Assembly: GCF_000337455.1 (NCBI RefSeq)
Contig: NZ_AOIU01000045.1
Span: forward strand, 74,275-138,274
Length of the DNA stretch: 64,000 nt
Reading direction: 5' to 3'
From: Halosimplex carlsbadense 2-9-1
Lineage (GTDB): Archaea; Halobacteriota; Halobacteria; Halobacteriales; Haloarculaceae
Shown: positions 24,307-32,580 of the stretch, in pieces
How the letters are laid out: each line of letters begins with the position of its first letter
Position numbering within the stretch: the stretch's first letter is position 1
Position numbers and translations under genes: made by a program
The notes under the pieces: model-generated
The model's input: the letters and a program-made list of their open reading frames with translations, nothing else
Database searches by the model: none
What the model was told of the DNA's origin: nothing

Positions 24307-25392
24307 TCAGAACAGGTCGTCGAGTTCCTCGTTGACGAACGCCTCTTTGGCCTCGCCGCGGTCGTCGTTTTTCGACTCGTGGGCCTCCTTGGCCCGTTCC
24401 ATGAACTCGTCGATGCGGTTGGAGCGCTCGACGCCGCCCAGCAGGACCAGCGCGGCGATGCGTTCGGAGTCGAGCGGGAAGTCGCCGCCGCGAACCTGCA
24501 TGCTGCCGGTCTCCTCTTCGATCCACGAGCGGGCGCGTTCGACGCCCTTCCGGGAGATGCGCTCGGGCTGGCCGGCGACGACGAGCAGGCCCGTCTCGGC
24601 CTCGACGACGTTCGGGACGCTGGTGCCGGTCAACAGCGCGTTGCGCGTGGTGGAGGTGATCGCGTTGACGTTCTCGCCGGCGTCCTCGCTGGCGGCGGCG
24701 CTGGCGTACCCCAGCACGGCCATCCCGCCGGGGCGGAGCGTGTTGATGATCTCCGAGGAGTCGACGACGCTTTCGGCGACCTCGTCGACGGCATCTATCT
24801 CGCCGGAGGCGAACAGGAGACCGAGCCGCTGGGCGATGTTGTCGTTGATCTCGGCGAAGCCCTCTTCCATGGACTCGCCCGCGGTGCGCCAGGCGTCGTT
24901 GTCGATCAGCAGGAGCGAGTCGGCCTCGCGCGCGACGGTCTTGAGCGAGCGACCGGCGTTGGCCTGGTAGATGGCGCCCTCGTCGCGTCCCGGGAGGATG
25001 CCGGTGACGTAGACGGGGATGTCGTGGATGCGCTTGAGTTCCCGGGCGAGCGCGGGCGCGCCGCCGGAGCCGGTGCCGCCGCCGAGGCCCGCGACGATGA
25101 CGACGGCCTCGGCCTCGGTGGAGAGCTTCGCGTCGAGGCCGTCCATCACCTCCGTCGCCTCGGCTTGCATGATCTCGGCGCCGAGTTCGTTGTCGCCGCC
25201 GACCCCGTGACCCTTCACGCGGTCGCGGCCGATCAGCATCGTATCGATATCGAGATTCCGCAGGTCCGCCTCGGCGGTGTTGACCGCCATCGCCCCCTGC
25301 ACGGCGCCGAACCCCATGTCATAATCGTACTCGGCCAATCGCTGGGTCACCTTGCCCCCAGCCTGGCCGACACCAATCAGGACGACTTTCAT
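24307..25392 (-). CDS. CetZ-type tubulin/FtsZ superfamily GTPase
   Basis: 361 residues from the ATG at 25390-25392 (MKVVLIGVGQAGGKVTQRLAEYD). The tubulin signature GLGGGTGSGGAP (about 107-118) binds GTP phosphates; GVGQAGGKV is the N-terminal nucleotide loop and TDxxR-like VYVTGILPG follows. The C-terminal activation domain is present, and the end is short and acidic (FVNEELDDLF), not the FtsZ D-I-P tail. CetZ proteins shape haloarchaeal cells and affect motility. This one is shorter than CetZ1 (about 395), so it may be a different subgroup. TATA-like GAATAA at 25414-25420 on the minus strand. Confidence 0.9.
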   Translation of the reverse strand: MKVVLIGVGQAGGKVTQRLAEYDYDMGFGAVQGAMAVNTAEADLRNLDIDTMLIGRDRVKGHGVGGDNELGAEIMQAEATEVMDGLDAKLSTEAEAVVIVAGLGGGTGSGGAPALARELKRIHDIPVYVTGILPGRDEGAIYQANAGRSLKTVAREADSLLLIDNDAWRTAGESMEEGFAEINDNIAQRLGLLFASGEIDAVDEVAESVVDSSEIINTLRPGGMAVLGYASAAASEDAGENVNAITSTTRNALLTGTSVPNVVEAETGLLVVAGQPERISRKGVERARSWIEEETGSMQVRGGDFPLDSERIAALVLLGGVERSNRIDEFMERAKEAHESKNDDRGEAKEAFVNEELDDLF

Positions 25393-25472
25393 ATCACTAC
25401 CCTCGGAGTAGTGGTTATTCAACGTTGGGTACGGCCGAGGGTTCAAGTGCGGTGACGGGACCACCGTCGACC

Positions 25473-26159
25473 ATGTCCGAGCGAGACCTCGACGCGCGAC
25501 TCGACGCCGTCGAACGCGCGCTGACCGATGGCGACACCGACCTGCGAGAGCTGCGCGACCGCAGCGGCGTCGTCGACGACGTCCAGACCCTCGAAGCGCG
25601 GCTCGAAAGCGTCGAATCCCGTCTGGACGAACTCGAAGCCGGCCTCGAAGCCGTCCGCGGCTACGCTGGCAACGTCCGCGCCGTCAACCGGGAGGTCGAA
25701 CGCCGCGCCAGCGCCGCCCTCGCCAAGGCCGAAACCGTCGAGGCCGCCGTCGGTAACGACGGGACGGCCCGCGGCCGATCCGAGGAACGCCCTGGTAACC
25801 GGTCCCCCGACCGCGTCGGCCACGGCGAACCGCAGAACGACGCGCACGCGAAACCACCGTCCGACCGGTCGTCGACGGGACCGACCGGGACGACACCCGA
25901 CCCGTCGGCGGCGGGTCGAAACGGAGCGACGAGCGCGGGCCGCGACCTGACCGATCCGAACGGGTCCGCTCACGACGACGGTAGCCGACACACCGGCCGC
26001 GGCCAGCCCGACGACCCCCAGTCCGGCGACGACCGTCGCGGTCGCGTGGTTCGTGACGACGACCGTTCCCGGAGAGACGGGTCGGCGGGGTCGTCCTCGG
26101 AGTCGGAGTCCGACGGCGGGACCGAGCAGTTCATCGAGCGCGTCCGCGACGCGCTGTAG
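25473..26159 (+). CDS. coiled-coil protein next to secretion genes (DUF7310-like)
   Basis: ATG at 25473, 228 residues. Residues 1-85 form a predicted coiled coil (LDARLDAVERALTDGDTDLR, LESVESRLDELEAGLEAVRG). The remainder is long, polar and Asp/Gly/Ser/Arg-rich, probably disordered, and closes with a helix EQFIERVRDAL. The next gene begins 3 bp downstream. I associate this pair with haloarchaeal DUF7310/DUF7311, which sit beside type IV pilus-like ATPase/TadC operons, as here; the numbering is from memory. Confidence 0.7.
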   Translation: MSERDLDARLDAVERALTDGDTDLRELRDRSGVVDDVQTLEARLESVESRLDELEAGLEAVRGYAGNVRAVNREVERRASAALAKAETVEAAVGNDGTARGRSEERPGNRSPDRVGHGEPQNDAHAKPPSDRSSTGPTGTTPDPSAAGRNGATSAGRDLTDPNGSAHDDGSRHTGRGQPDDPQSGDDRRGRVVRDDDRSRRDGSAGSSSESESDGGTEQFIERVRDAL

Positions 26160-26162
26160 GCC

Positions 26163-26651
26163 GTGGTCAGGGTCGCCTTCACCGTCGTCTTGCTCGTGGC
26201 CGTGGCCGGCGTCGCGGTTCCGGCGGTCGAGTACGCGGGCGTCCAGCGGAGCGACACCGCCGTCCGGGACGCCGTCGAGCGCATCGTCTCCGAAGCCCGA
26301 GCGCTCGCGGCCGGCAACGGTGCGCTCCCGCCAGGCGCCGGCCCCGCGCGGCGCTCGGTCTCCCTCGGCCTTCCGACCGAGGGGTTCGCCAGCGCCGGGG
26401 TCGAGCGGTTCGGCGTCGGTCCACCGCTTTCGGTCGGTGATGCCGACGGCGGACTCGGATCAGGTGGGCGCAACGAGACCGCGGCGACCCGTTTCACGTG
26501 GCGCGTCGTCGACGGAACGGAACACACGGTGGTCGTCGATGGCGTCCGTATCCGGCCGATCCCGACCGAGCGGCTCCGAATCGACGGGCAGACTCGGCTG
26601 GTCCTGACGCTAGTCGCCGTCGACGGTCGGACCGTCGTCCGCGTCCGATAG
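26163..26651 (+). CDS. single-pass membrane protein next to secretion genes (DUF7311-like)
   Basis: GTG start at 26163, 162 residues, 3 bp after the coiled-coil gene. One N-terminal hydrophobic helix (VAFTVVLLVAVAGVAVPAVE) leads to an extracellular domain with helix VRDAVERIVSEARALAAG, then beta-strands (RFTWRVVDGTEHTVVVDGV, RLVLTLVAVDGRTVVRVR). This is the shape of a pseudopilin or minor pilin without a clear prepilin peptidase site. It precedes repeat copy 2 and then the secretion ATPase. Confidence 0.65.
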   Translation: MVRVAFTVVLLVAVAGVAVPAVEYAGVQRSDTAVRDAVERIVSEARALAAGNGALPPGAGPARRSVSLGLPTEGFASAGVERFGVGPPLSVGDADGGLGSGGRNETAATRFTWRVVDGTEHTVVVDGVRIRPIPTERLRIDGQTRLVLTLVAVDGRTVVRVR

Positions 26652-26737
26652 CGTTCTGTTCGTGTTCCGGGTGTATCGGTTGTTTCGGTTGGACGAGTCG
26701 CGGACTGAAGTCGAACGGCAGCGACTGCACTCACCGG

Positions 26738-26985
26738 GGACAGCAAGCGATGAACGCCCTCGGCGCGCTCCCTCGGAGATAGCCTGACCGCAGGTGACAG
26801 CAAGCGATGAAAGCCCTCGGCGCGCCTCGCCCTTTCAGTCCACCAGGGGCCGCACCCGGCCCGCACAGCACCGCAAACAGCCACACGCCTCCCCAACCGA
26901 TTGTGCTTCTCGCTCACTGCGTTCGCTCCGATGCTCATCCCTCGCACGATGCTGTCGCGAGACGAGACTCGCGACAGCGCGCGCC
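26738..26985 (+). repeat. modular intergenic repeat element, copy 2
   Basis: It lies in the 420-bp gap 26652-27072. Two 57-nt-spaced units start at 26749 (GATGAACGCCCTC) and 26806 (GATGAAAGCCCTC), each preceded by ACAGCAAGC. Then come the core (CCTCGCCCTTTCAGTCCACC ... CACAGCACCGCAAACAGCCA ... CCTCCCCAACCGATT, about 26825-26901), an 11-bp hairpin GCTGTCGCGAG/CTCGCGACAGC (26951-26961/26968-26978) and the right end CGACAGCGCGCGCC (26972-26985). Compared with copy 1, the 6304-6460 hairpin block is missing, so the hairpins behave as removable modules. No protein is visible here. Confidence 0.8.
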
Positions 26986-27072
26986 ACGATGGATTGCTAC
27001 GTCCGTCACCTGCACTGAACACCGCCCATCGGGCGCGAAGGTTGAAATACGGGCGCGCGGCCACCGGCGGCC

Positions 27073-29037
27073 ATGGACGCACTGCTGTCACGACTCCGCG
27101 GGAGCGACGACGAGGACGCCTGCGGCTGTCGCCCGGCCTTCGAGGGGAATCAGTTGGTCGTCGACGCGGGCGAGTGTCCCGCTGACGGCCGACTGGCGTC
27201 GTCGGCGGACTGTCGCGAGACGGTCGTCACGGCACTGACCGACCGCGACGCGGAGACGGTCGTGACTCGCGCCGACGGGACCGTTCGGGCCTACGAGGAC
27301 GACGCCGCGGCGCTGCTGACGGCGGCCGGGCGGTTCGCCGACGCCGCCGCGTTCCGCGAGGAGCGACTGGCCGACCGAGCGAAGCGGGACCCGCTGGCCG
27401 CCGCGCGCGAGGCGACCGGTCGAGCGGGGCCCGTCGAACGGATCGCGGCCGAGACGGGGCTGGCCGCGGGCGCGGCGCGGGCGGAGGGGTACGACGACGC
27501 GCTCCGGCCGTTCGTCGGGCCGACGGTCAGCCGCTCCAGGGTGGCCGCGCGGCCGCCGAGCGACGCTCGGCTGCGCGACCGGCGTGAACTCGACGGCGGC
27601 GGCCTCGTTCGGATCTACGAGCGGCCCGCCGACGCGCTGGCGACCTATCACCTCGAACCCGTCGAGTCCCGGTTCGACGAGGCGACGGCGGCGACGCTGT
27701 CGGCGGCGTACGACCGACTGGCCGGCGGCGAGGTCGGTGACGGCGAGGTCGCCGGTGCCGAGGTCGCGGGCGCCGAGCGAGCGCCGGGTCGCGCCGTCCG
27801 GGCGGTCGCCGACGAGGACGACCCGGTCGAGGATATCGCGGCGGTCCTCCGCAAGCACGCCCGCGGGTACGGCGTCGTCGCGGATCTGTTCGCCGACCCG
27901 CGGGTCTCGGACGTGTTCGCCACGGCGCCGGTCGCGGAGCGGCCGCTACGGGTCCGCGTCGACGGCGAGGCGATGCGGACGAACGTCCGGCTCACCGACG
28001 AGGGGGCCGCGGCGCTGGCCTCGCGCTTTCGCCGAGAGAGCGGGCGGGCGTTCTCCGGCGCGGACCCGACGCTGGACGCCGCCGTCGCGACCGGCGGCCG
28101 CCGTGTGCGCGTGGCCGCCGTGACCGACCCCGTCAGCGACGGCGTCGCCTTCGCCTTCCGCGCGGGCGACCGGGCGGCCTGGACGCTCCCGGCGCTGGTC
28201 GCGAACGGGGCGATGTCCGCCGACGCCGCCGCGTTGCTGTCCGTGGCGGTCGAGCGGGGTGCGGCCGGCCTCGTCGCCGGCCCGCGCGGCGCCGGGAAGA
28301 CGACCTGCCTGAGCGCGCTGCTGTGGGAGGTCCCCGCCGAGACGCGCGCGGTCGTCATCGAGGACACGCCCGAACTCCCGGTCGACGCCCTCCAGTCGGG
28401 GGGTCGCGACGTGCAGGCGCTCCGCAGTTCGCTCGACGACGCCGGGACGAGCCCGACGGAGGCGCTCCGGACCGCGCTCAGGCTCGGCAGCGGCGCGCTC
28501 GTCGTCGGCGAGATCCGCGGTGAGGAGGCCGCGACGCTGTACGAGGCGATGCGCGTCGGCGCCAACGACGGCGCCGTCCTCGGGACGATCCACGGTGACG
28601 GCGGCGCGGCCGTCCGCGAGCGCGTCGTCGCCGACCTGGGCGTCCCCGAGAGCTCCTTCGCGGCGACCGATCTGCTGGTCACGCTCGAGGCCGCCGAGAC
28701 CGAGGACGGCACCCAGCGTCGCGTCCGCGCGATCGAGGAGGTGGAGCGGACCGGTGGTGGGCGCGGAGGCACGGCGGACGAGTCGGGTCCCGGCGGCGTC
28801 GAGGCCGTCGAATTCGTCTCGCTCTACGAGCGCGACGGCGACGGACTGGGCTCGACCGACCGGATCGAACGTGGCAACAGCCGGCTGGTCGCCGCGCTGG
28901 CGCGACCCGAAGAGAGCTACGCCGACCTCAGAGCGGAACTGTCCGCCCGGGCAGAGTGGTTCGACGGCCTCGCCACGACCGGCCGGACAGACCCCGAAAC
29001 GGTCGAGCGGGCGCGCGTCGAACGGGTGAGCGCGTGA
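27073..29037 (+). CDS. type II/IV secretion system ATPase (GspE/TadA/VirB11 family)
   Basis: 654 residues. A Cys-containing N-terminal part (CGCRPAFEGNQLVVDAGECP) is followed by the NTD, then the RecA core: Walker A GPRGAGKTT at residues 403-411, Asp box VIEDTPELP, Walker B GSGALVVGEIRGEE and His box GTIHGDG. It is a hexameric motor for assembly of pili or pseudopili in the cytoplasmic membrane. The stop TGA (29035-29037) overlaps the ATG of the TadC-like gene, showing coupling. It heads an operon of six genes to 35726. FlaI-type ATPases are smaller and lack the Cys-rich start. Confidence 0.92.
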   Translation: MDALLSRLRGSDDEDACGCRPAFEGNQLVVDAGECPADGRLASSADCRETVVTALTDRDAETVVTRADGTVRAYEDDAAALLTAAGRFADAAAFREERLADRAKRDPLAAAREATGRAGPVERIAAETGLAAGAARAEGYDDALRPFVGPTVSRSRVAARPPSDARLRDRRELDGGGLVRIYERPADALATYHLEPVESRFDEATAATLSAAYDRLAGGEVGDGEVAGAEVAGAERAPGRAVRAVADEDDPVEDIAAVLRKHARGYGVVADLFADPRVSDVFATAPVAERPLRVRVDGEAMRTNVRLTDEGAAALASRFRRESGRAFSGADPTLDAAVATGGRRVRVAAVTDPVSDGVAFAFRAGDRAAWTLPALVANGAMSADAAALLSVAVERGAAGLVAGPRGAGKTTCLSALLWEVPAETRAVVIEDTPELPVDALQSGGRDVQALRSSLDDAGTSPTEALRTALRLGSGALVVGEIRGEEAATLYEAMRVGANDGAVLGTIHGDGGAAVRERVVADLGVPESSFAATDLLVTLEAAETEDGTQRRVRAIEEVERTGGGRGGTADESGPGGVEAVEFVSLYERDGDGLGSTDRIERGNSRLVAALARPEESYADLRAELSARAEWFDGLATTGRTDPETVERARVERVSA

Positions 29038-30821
29038 TGCCGAGGGCCCGAGACGCGGACGAGCGGGTGCCGCGGCCGTCGCGGGCACCGGCGAACCGGC
29101 CCGGCGCGACCCGCGAGGGCGACGACCGCTTCGTCGCCGCCGTCGCGGCGCTCGCGACCGCCGCACCGTGGGACCCAGGGGATGACCCCGAACTCGCGCA
29201 GGCGGTCGACTTCCTCGGCTGGGACCTCGACGCGGAGACGGTCCTCCGAGCAGGCGACGGTGGGGGTGTCCTCACGGCCGTCGCGGTCGCGCTGGCGCTG
29301 ACCCTGCTTCTGGGAGCGCCGTCGGTCGCCGTCGCCGCGGGGCTGCTGGTCGGGGTCCCGGTCGCGGTCGCCGCGCGGTACCTGCCCCGCGGGCTGGCGA
29401 CCGCTCGACGGACCCGCGCGCTCGGGGCCGCACCGGAACTGGTCAGCAGCGCGGTCCTGCGGATGCGGCTGGCGCCGACGACCGAGACGGCGGCCGCGTT
29501 CGCCGCGGAGACGGGCGACGGTCGCCTCGCTCGGAGCCTGGCGGCGCACGTGCGGCGAGCGCGCGGGACCGGGCGGTCGGGGCTGTCGTCGTTCGCCGAC
29601 GAGTGGGCCGAGTGGTTCCCGGCGCTCCGGCGCGCGCTCACGCTCGTCGAGTCGGCGGGCTCGGCCGAACCGGAGGAACGCGAGCGGGCGCTGGACGGCG
29701 CGCTCGACGTGACACTGGCGGGGACTCGCGAATCGATGGCCGAGTTCGCGGCCGGGATCCAGGGGCCGGCGACCGCGCTGTACGCCTTCGGTGTCCTCCT
29801 CCCGCTGGCGCTCGTCGCGTTGCTCCCGACCGCCGGCACCGTCGGCCTGGAGGTCCCGCTGGCAGCCGTCGTCGTCGGCTACGACCTGATACTGCCCGCG
29901 GCGCTGCTGGTCGCCAGCGGGTGGCTGCTCGCGCGCAGACCGGTCGCGTTCCCGCCTGCGCCCGTTTCCCGGTCCCACCCCGACGTGCCCGACAGCCGGT
30001 GGCCCGGGCTCGTCGCGGGCGGGGCGGCGGGCGGGGGCGCCTGGCTCGTCGTCGCTACGATCGCGGCGCCGTGGACGGCGGTCGTAGCGGCGCCCGCAGT
30101 CGGGGTCGGTGTCGCGCTGGTCGTCGCCTACCGGCCGATGACCGCCGTCCGCGACCGGGTCGCCGCCGTCGAGTCCGGCCTGCCCGACGCGCTGTATCTC
30201 GTCGGTCGCGAGGTGGACCGAGGCCGGTCGGTCGAGACCGCGCTTGACGACGCGGTCGAGTTGCTCGATTCGGCCACGGGCGAGGTGTTCGCCGACGCCG
30301 TCCGCCAGCAGCGGCAGGTCCGGGCGGGCGTCCGCGAGTCGTTCCTCGGCGAACACGGCGCGCTCGCGACGGTTCCGAGCGAGCGCGCGCGGAGCACGGC
30401 GGAGCTGCTCGCCGTCGCCGCCTCGGAGGGGCGACCGGCCGGACCGGCGGTCGTCGCGATGGCCGATCACCTCGACGACCTGCAGCACGTCGAGCGGACG
30501 ATCCGCCGCGACCTGGAGCGGGTCACGTCGACGCTCGCGAACACGGCGGCGGTGTTCGGCCCGCTGGTCGGCGGTGCGACCGTCACGCTCGCCGAGCAGA
30601 TGAGTAGCGACGGCCCGCTGACGACCGCCGTCTCGCCCGTCGCGCTCGGACTCGCCGTCGGCGCGTACGTGATGGCGCTCGCCGTCGTCCTGACGACGCT
30701 CGCGACCGGGTTAGAACGGGGCCTCGACCGCTCGCTGGTCGGCTACCGCGTCGGCCGCGCGCTCTGTCTCGCCGCGGCCGTCTTCGTCGCCGCCCTCGTC
30801 GGAACGGGGTGGCTGGTGTGA
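29037..30821 (+). CDS. type II secretion/TadC-like membrane platform protein
   Basis: The ATG at 29037 overlaps the ATPase stop (TGATG); 594 residues. Two T2SSF/TadC-like units are seen: helices and cytoplasmic four-helix domain (about 105-250; ALGAAPELVSSAVLRMRLAP, WAEWFPALRRALTLVESAGS), paired helices near 260-310, a second cytoplasmic domain (VESGLPDALYLVGREVDRGR, ERTIRRDLERVTSTLANTAA) and three C-terminal helices. This duplicated form is common in haloarchaeal Tad-like systems. It anchors the ATPase and transmits rotation to the pilus base. Confidence 0.9.
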   Translation: MPRARDADERVPRPSRAPANRPGATREGDDRFVAAVAALATAAPWDPGDDPELAQAVDFLGWDLDAETVLRAGDGGGVLTAVAVALALTLLLGAPSVAVAAGLLVGVPVAVAARYLPRGLATARRTRALGAAPELVSSAVLRMRLAPTTETAAAFAAETGDGRLARSLAAHVRRARGTGRSGLSSFADEWAEWFPALRRALTLVESAGSAEPEERERALDGALDVTLAGTRESMAEFAAGIQGPATALYAFGVLLPLALVALLPTAGTVGLEVPLAAVVVGYDLILPAALLVASGWLLARRPVAFPPAPVSRSHPDVPDSRWPGLVAGGAAGGGAWLVVATIAAPWTAVVAAPAVGVGVALVVAYRPMTAVRDRVAAVESGLPDALYLVGREVDRGRSVETALDDAVELLDSATGEVFADAVRQQRQVRAGVRESFLGEHGALATVPSERARSTAELLAVAASEGRPAGPAVVAMADHLDDLQHVERTIRRDLERVTSTLANTAAVFGPLVGGATVTLAEQMSSDGPLTTAVSPVALGLAVGAYVMALAVVLTTLATGLERGLDRSLVGYRVGRALCLAAAVFVAALVGTGWLV

Positions 30822-30855
30822 ACGTTTAAATCGGAGTGAGCGACCAGGCCGACCC

Positions 30856-31332
30856 ATGTTCGATACCACCGTGGAATCGACGTACGTCTGGCTCGGGCTC
30901 GCGATCGTGAGCGCCGGGATCCTGGGCTTCGCGCTACGGGTCCCGACGGCGCCGCCGCCCGACGCCAAACCCGTCGCTCGCACGATCGACAGCGTCGCCG
31001 CCAGCCCCCACGAGGCGACGGCTCGGCACCCGGTCGACGCTCGGCGGATCCGGATCGGCGCTCACCGGGTCGGCCTGCGCGGCCCCGGCGGCGACGCCCA
31101 CGCGTCGCTCGCGTACGGCCCCGTAGTTCGAGTTGCAGGTGGCGACGGCGACCGGCTCCGGCGCGTCCTCCGCGGCGTCCCGCCCGAGCGCGCCTTCGGG
31201 AGTGAGACGACGTTCGCGCGAGTCCTCGACCGCACCCGGACGCGGGAACCGTCGTGGCAGCCCGCCCCGGAGACACTGATCGTCAGGCGGGTGACCTGGG
31301 GGGACGCGAATGCGACGCTCGTCGGGGCGTGA
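30856..31332 (+). CDS. secretion-operon membrane protein (DUF7283-like)
   Basis: 158 residues. One N-terminal membrane helix (TYVWLGLAIVSAGILGFALR) is followed by a Pro-rich spacer and a beta-rich extracytoplasmic part (RIRIGAHRVGLRGPGGDAHA, SLAYGPVVRVAGGDGDRLRR, ETLIVRRVTWGDANATLVGA). It starts 34 bp after the TadC-like gene and its end overlaps the next gene by 23 bp. Its position matches the haloarchaeal DUF7283 family (number from memory). Probable minor pseudopilin or scaffold. Confidence 0.7.
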   Translation: MFDTTVESTYVWLGLAIVSAGILGFALRVPTAPPPDAKPVARTIDSVAASPHEATARHPVDARRIRIGAHRVGLRGPGGDAHASLAYGPVVRVAGGDGDRLRRVLRGVPPERAFGSETTFARVLDRTRTREPSWQPAPETLIVRRVTWGDANATLVGA

Positions 31333-31702
31333 GGCCCAGACCGAGCCGCTGGCGGCGGTCGTCGCGGTGGTCGTCGTCGCGCTCGCGCTGGCGCTCTACG
31401 TCGGCGCGTTCGAGGCGAACCTCCCCGGACCGCTCGACCGGGACCACGCCGAAACGGCCGCCGACCGGATCGAGCGCGCGCTGACCGCCGGCGGCGTCGC
31501 CCGACCGGGCCGCCTCTCGGCCGCGCTCGACCGCGGTCCCGACGGCTACCGGGTCAACGTCACGCTCACCGTCGGAAATCGGATCGAGCGGGCGGGCCCG
31601 GCCCCCCCTGAGACCGCGGACACCGCGCGTCGGCGCGTGAGCGTCCGCACAGATCCGGGTCGAGTCGAACCGGGGCGGCTAGAGGTGCGCGTATGGACCT
31701 GA
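31310..31702 (+). CDS. secretion-operon pseudopilin-like protein (DUF7285-like)
   Basis: 130 residues starting MRRSSGREAQTEPLAAVVAV, followed by VVVVALALALYVGAFE. A hydrophilic head ending in QTEPLAAV then a hydrophobic helix resembles a class III/pilin-like signal with Glu at +5 spacing. The C-terminal domain contains PDGYRVNVTLTVGNRIERAG and ends in a strand VRVWT. It overlaps the upstream gene by 23 bp and the downstream gene by 10 bp. DUF assignment is from memory. Confidence 0.7.
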   Translation: MRRSSGREAQTEPLAAVVAVVVVALALALYVGAFEANLPGPLDRDHAETAADRIERALTAGGVARPGRLSAALDRGPDGYRVNVTLTVGNRIERAGPAPPETADTARRRVSVRTDPGRVEPGRLEVRVWT

Positions 31703-32580
31703 GAGCGTCGAGTACGGCACTCGACACCGTCCTGTTCGTCCTGCTGGTCGGGGTCGCCGTCGGGACGCTGGCGGGCGTCGGCGACCGTCGCGCGCCTGAC
31801 GGGAACCGCGTGGCCGAGGAGACCGCGGACCTGCTGGCCACCGCCACGACAGAAGCGACCTACACCCGTTCGGCGCGAGTCCGGTCGTCGGCGCTGCTGG
31901 ACGGCGACGAGACCGTCTCGGTCACCGCCGACCGGACGGCCAGCGGCACGTACGCGGAGTTGCTCGCGGCGGCCGCGGTGGCCGACCCGTCGCTCGGCGG
32001 GTCTTCCCTCACCGGGATGGGTGGGAGCCTGCGGACGGGGAGCCGGAACGCCACCCGACGCGTCCTGCACACGCGAGAAGCGAACGCACAGGTCGCGGTG
32101 ACCTGGCGCCCCTACCCGAACGCGACGCTGCGTTCGTCGTTCAGCGTCGGTGAGGCGCCGCCCCGGGACGCCGACGTGTCGGTCGCGACCGTCGCGGCCG
32201 CGAGCGGACTCCCGAACTTCACCGGGTCGGCCGCCCGGGCGGCGCGAACGAACGGCTTCGACGGTGTCGCGTCCGTACTGGCCGACGCCGTCGTCGCCGA
32301 CCTGTTTCCACCGAGCGAGACGCGCGACGCGCTCTACAGTGAAGGACCCGACCGCGCGCTGGTCGCGCACCGCTACCGGCAGGCGGCGACCGTGCTAGGC
32401 GTCGATACGCCCGCACCGTTCACGCCCGACAGGGTGGCGGAGGCGAACCGGCGGCTGTCCGACTCGCTCGCCGAGCGGCTGGCGAGGGACCTGAAGCGGC
32501 GATACGACTCGCCGACAGCGGCCGCTTCGGCGGTGCGAGCGCGTCGGGTCCGAATCGTCGTCAGGACGTGGTCGGAGTGA
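31693..32580 (+). CDS. secretion-operon membrane protein (DUF7284-like)
   Basis: 295 residues beginning MDLRASSTALDTVLFVLLVG with a hydrophobic helix to about residue 33, again a pilin-like N-terminus. The exterior domain has VAEETADLLATATTEATYTR (helix), strand repeats, and a long helical C-terminal half (ADAVVADLFPPSETRDALYS, RVAEANRRLSDSLAERLARD). The stop overlaps the GTG of the giant downstream gene (GTGA at 32577-32580). DUF7284 is the family I recall in this position. Confidence 0.72.
   Translation: MDLRASSTALDTVLFVLLVGVAVGTLAGVGDRRAPDGNRVAEETADLLATATTEATYTRSARVRSSALLDGDETVSVTADRTASGTYAELLAAAAVADPSLGGSSLTGMGGSLRTGSRNATRRVLHTREANAQVAVTWRPYPNATLRSSFSVGEAPPRDADVSVATVAAASGLPNFTGSAARAARTNGFDGVASVLADAVVADLFPPSETRDALYSEGPDRALVAHRYRQAATVLGVDTPAPFTPDRVAEANRRLSDSLAERLARDLKRRYDSPTAAASAVRARRVRIVVRTWSE

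Noticed and set aside
26652..27072. Short open frames in repeat copy 2
   Set aside because: Reading frames differ between repeat copies, so the repeated DNA is not kept for protein coding.
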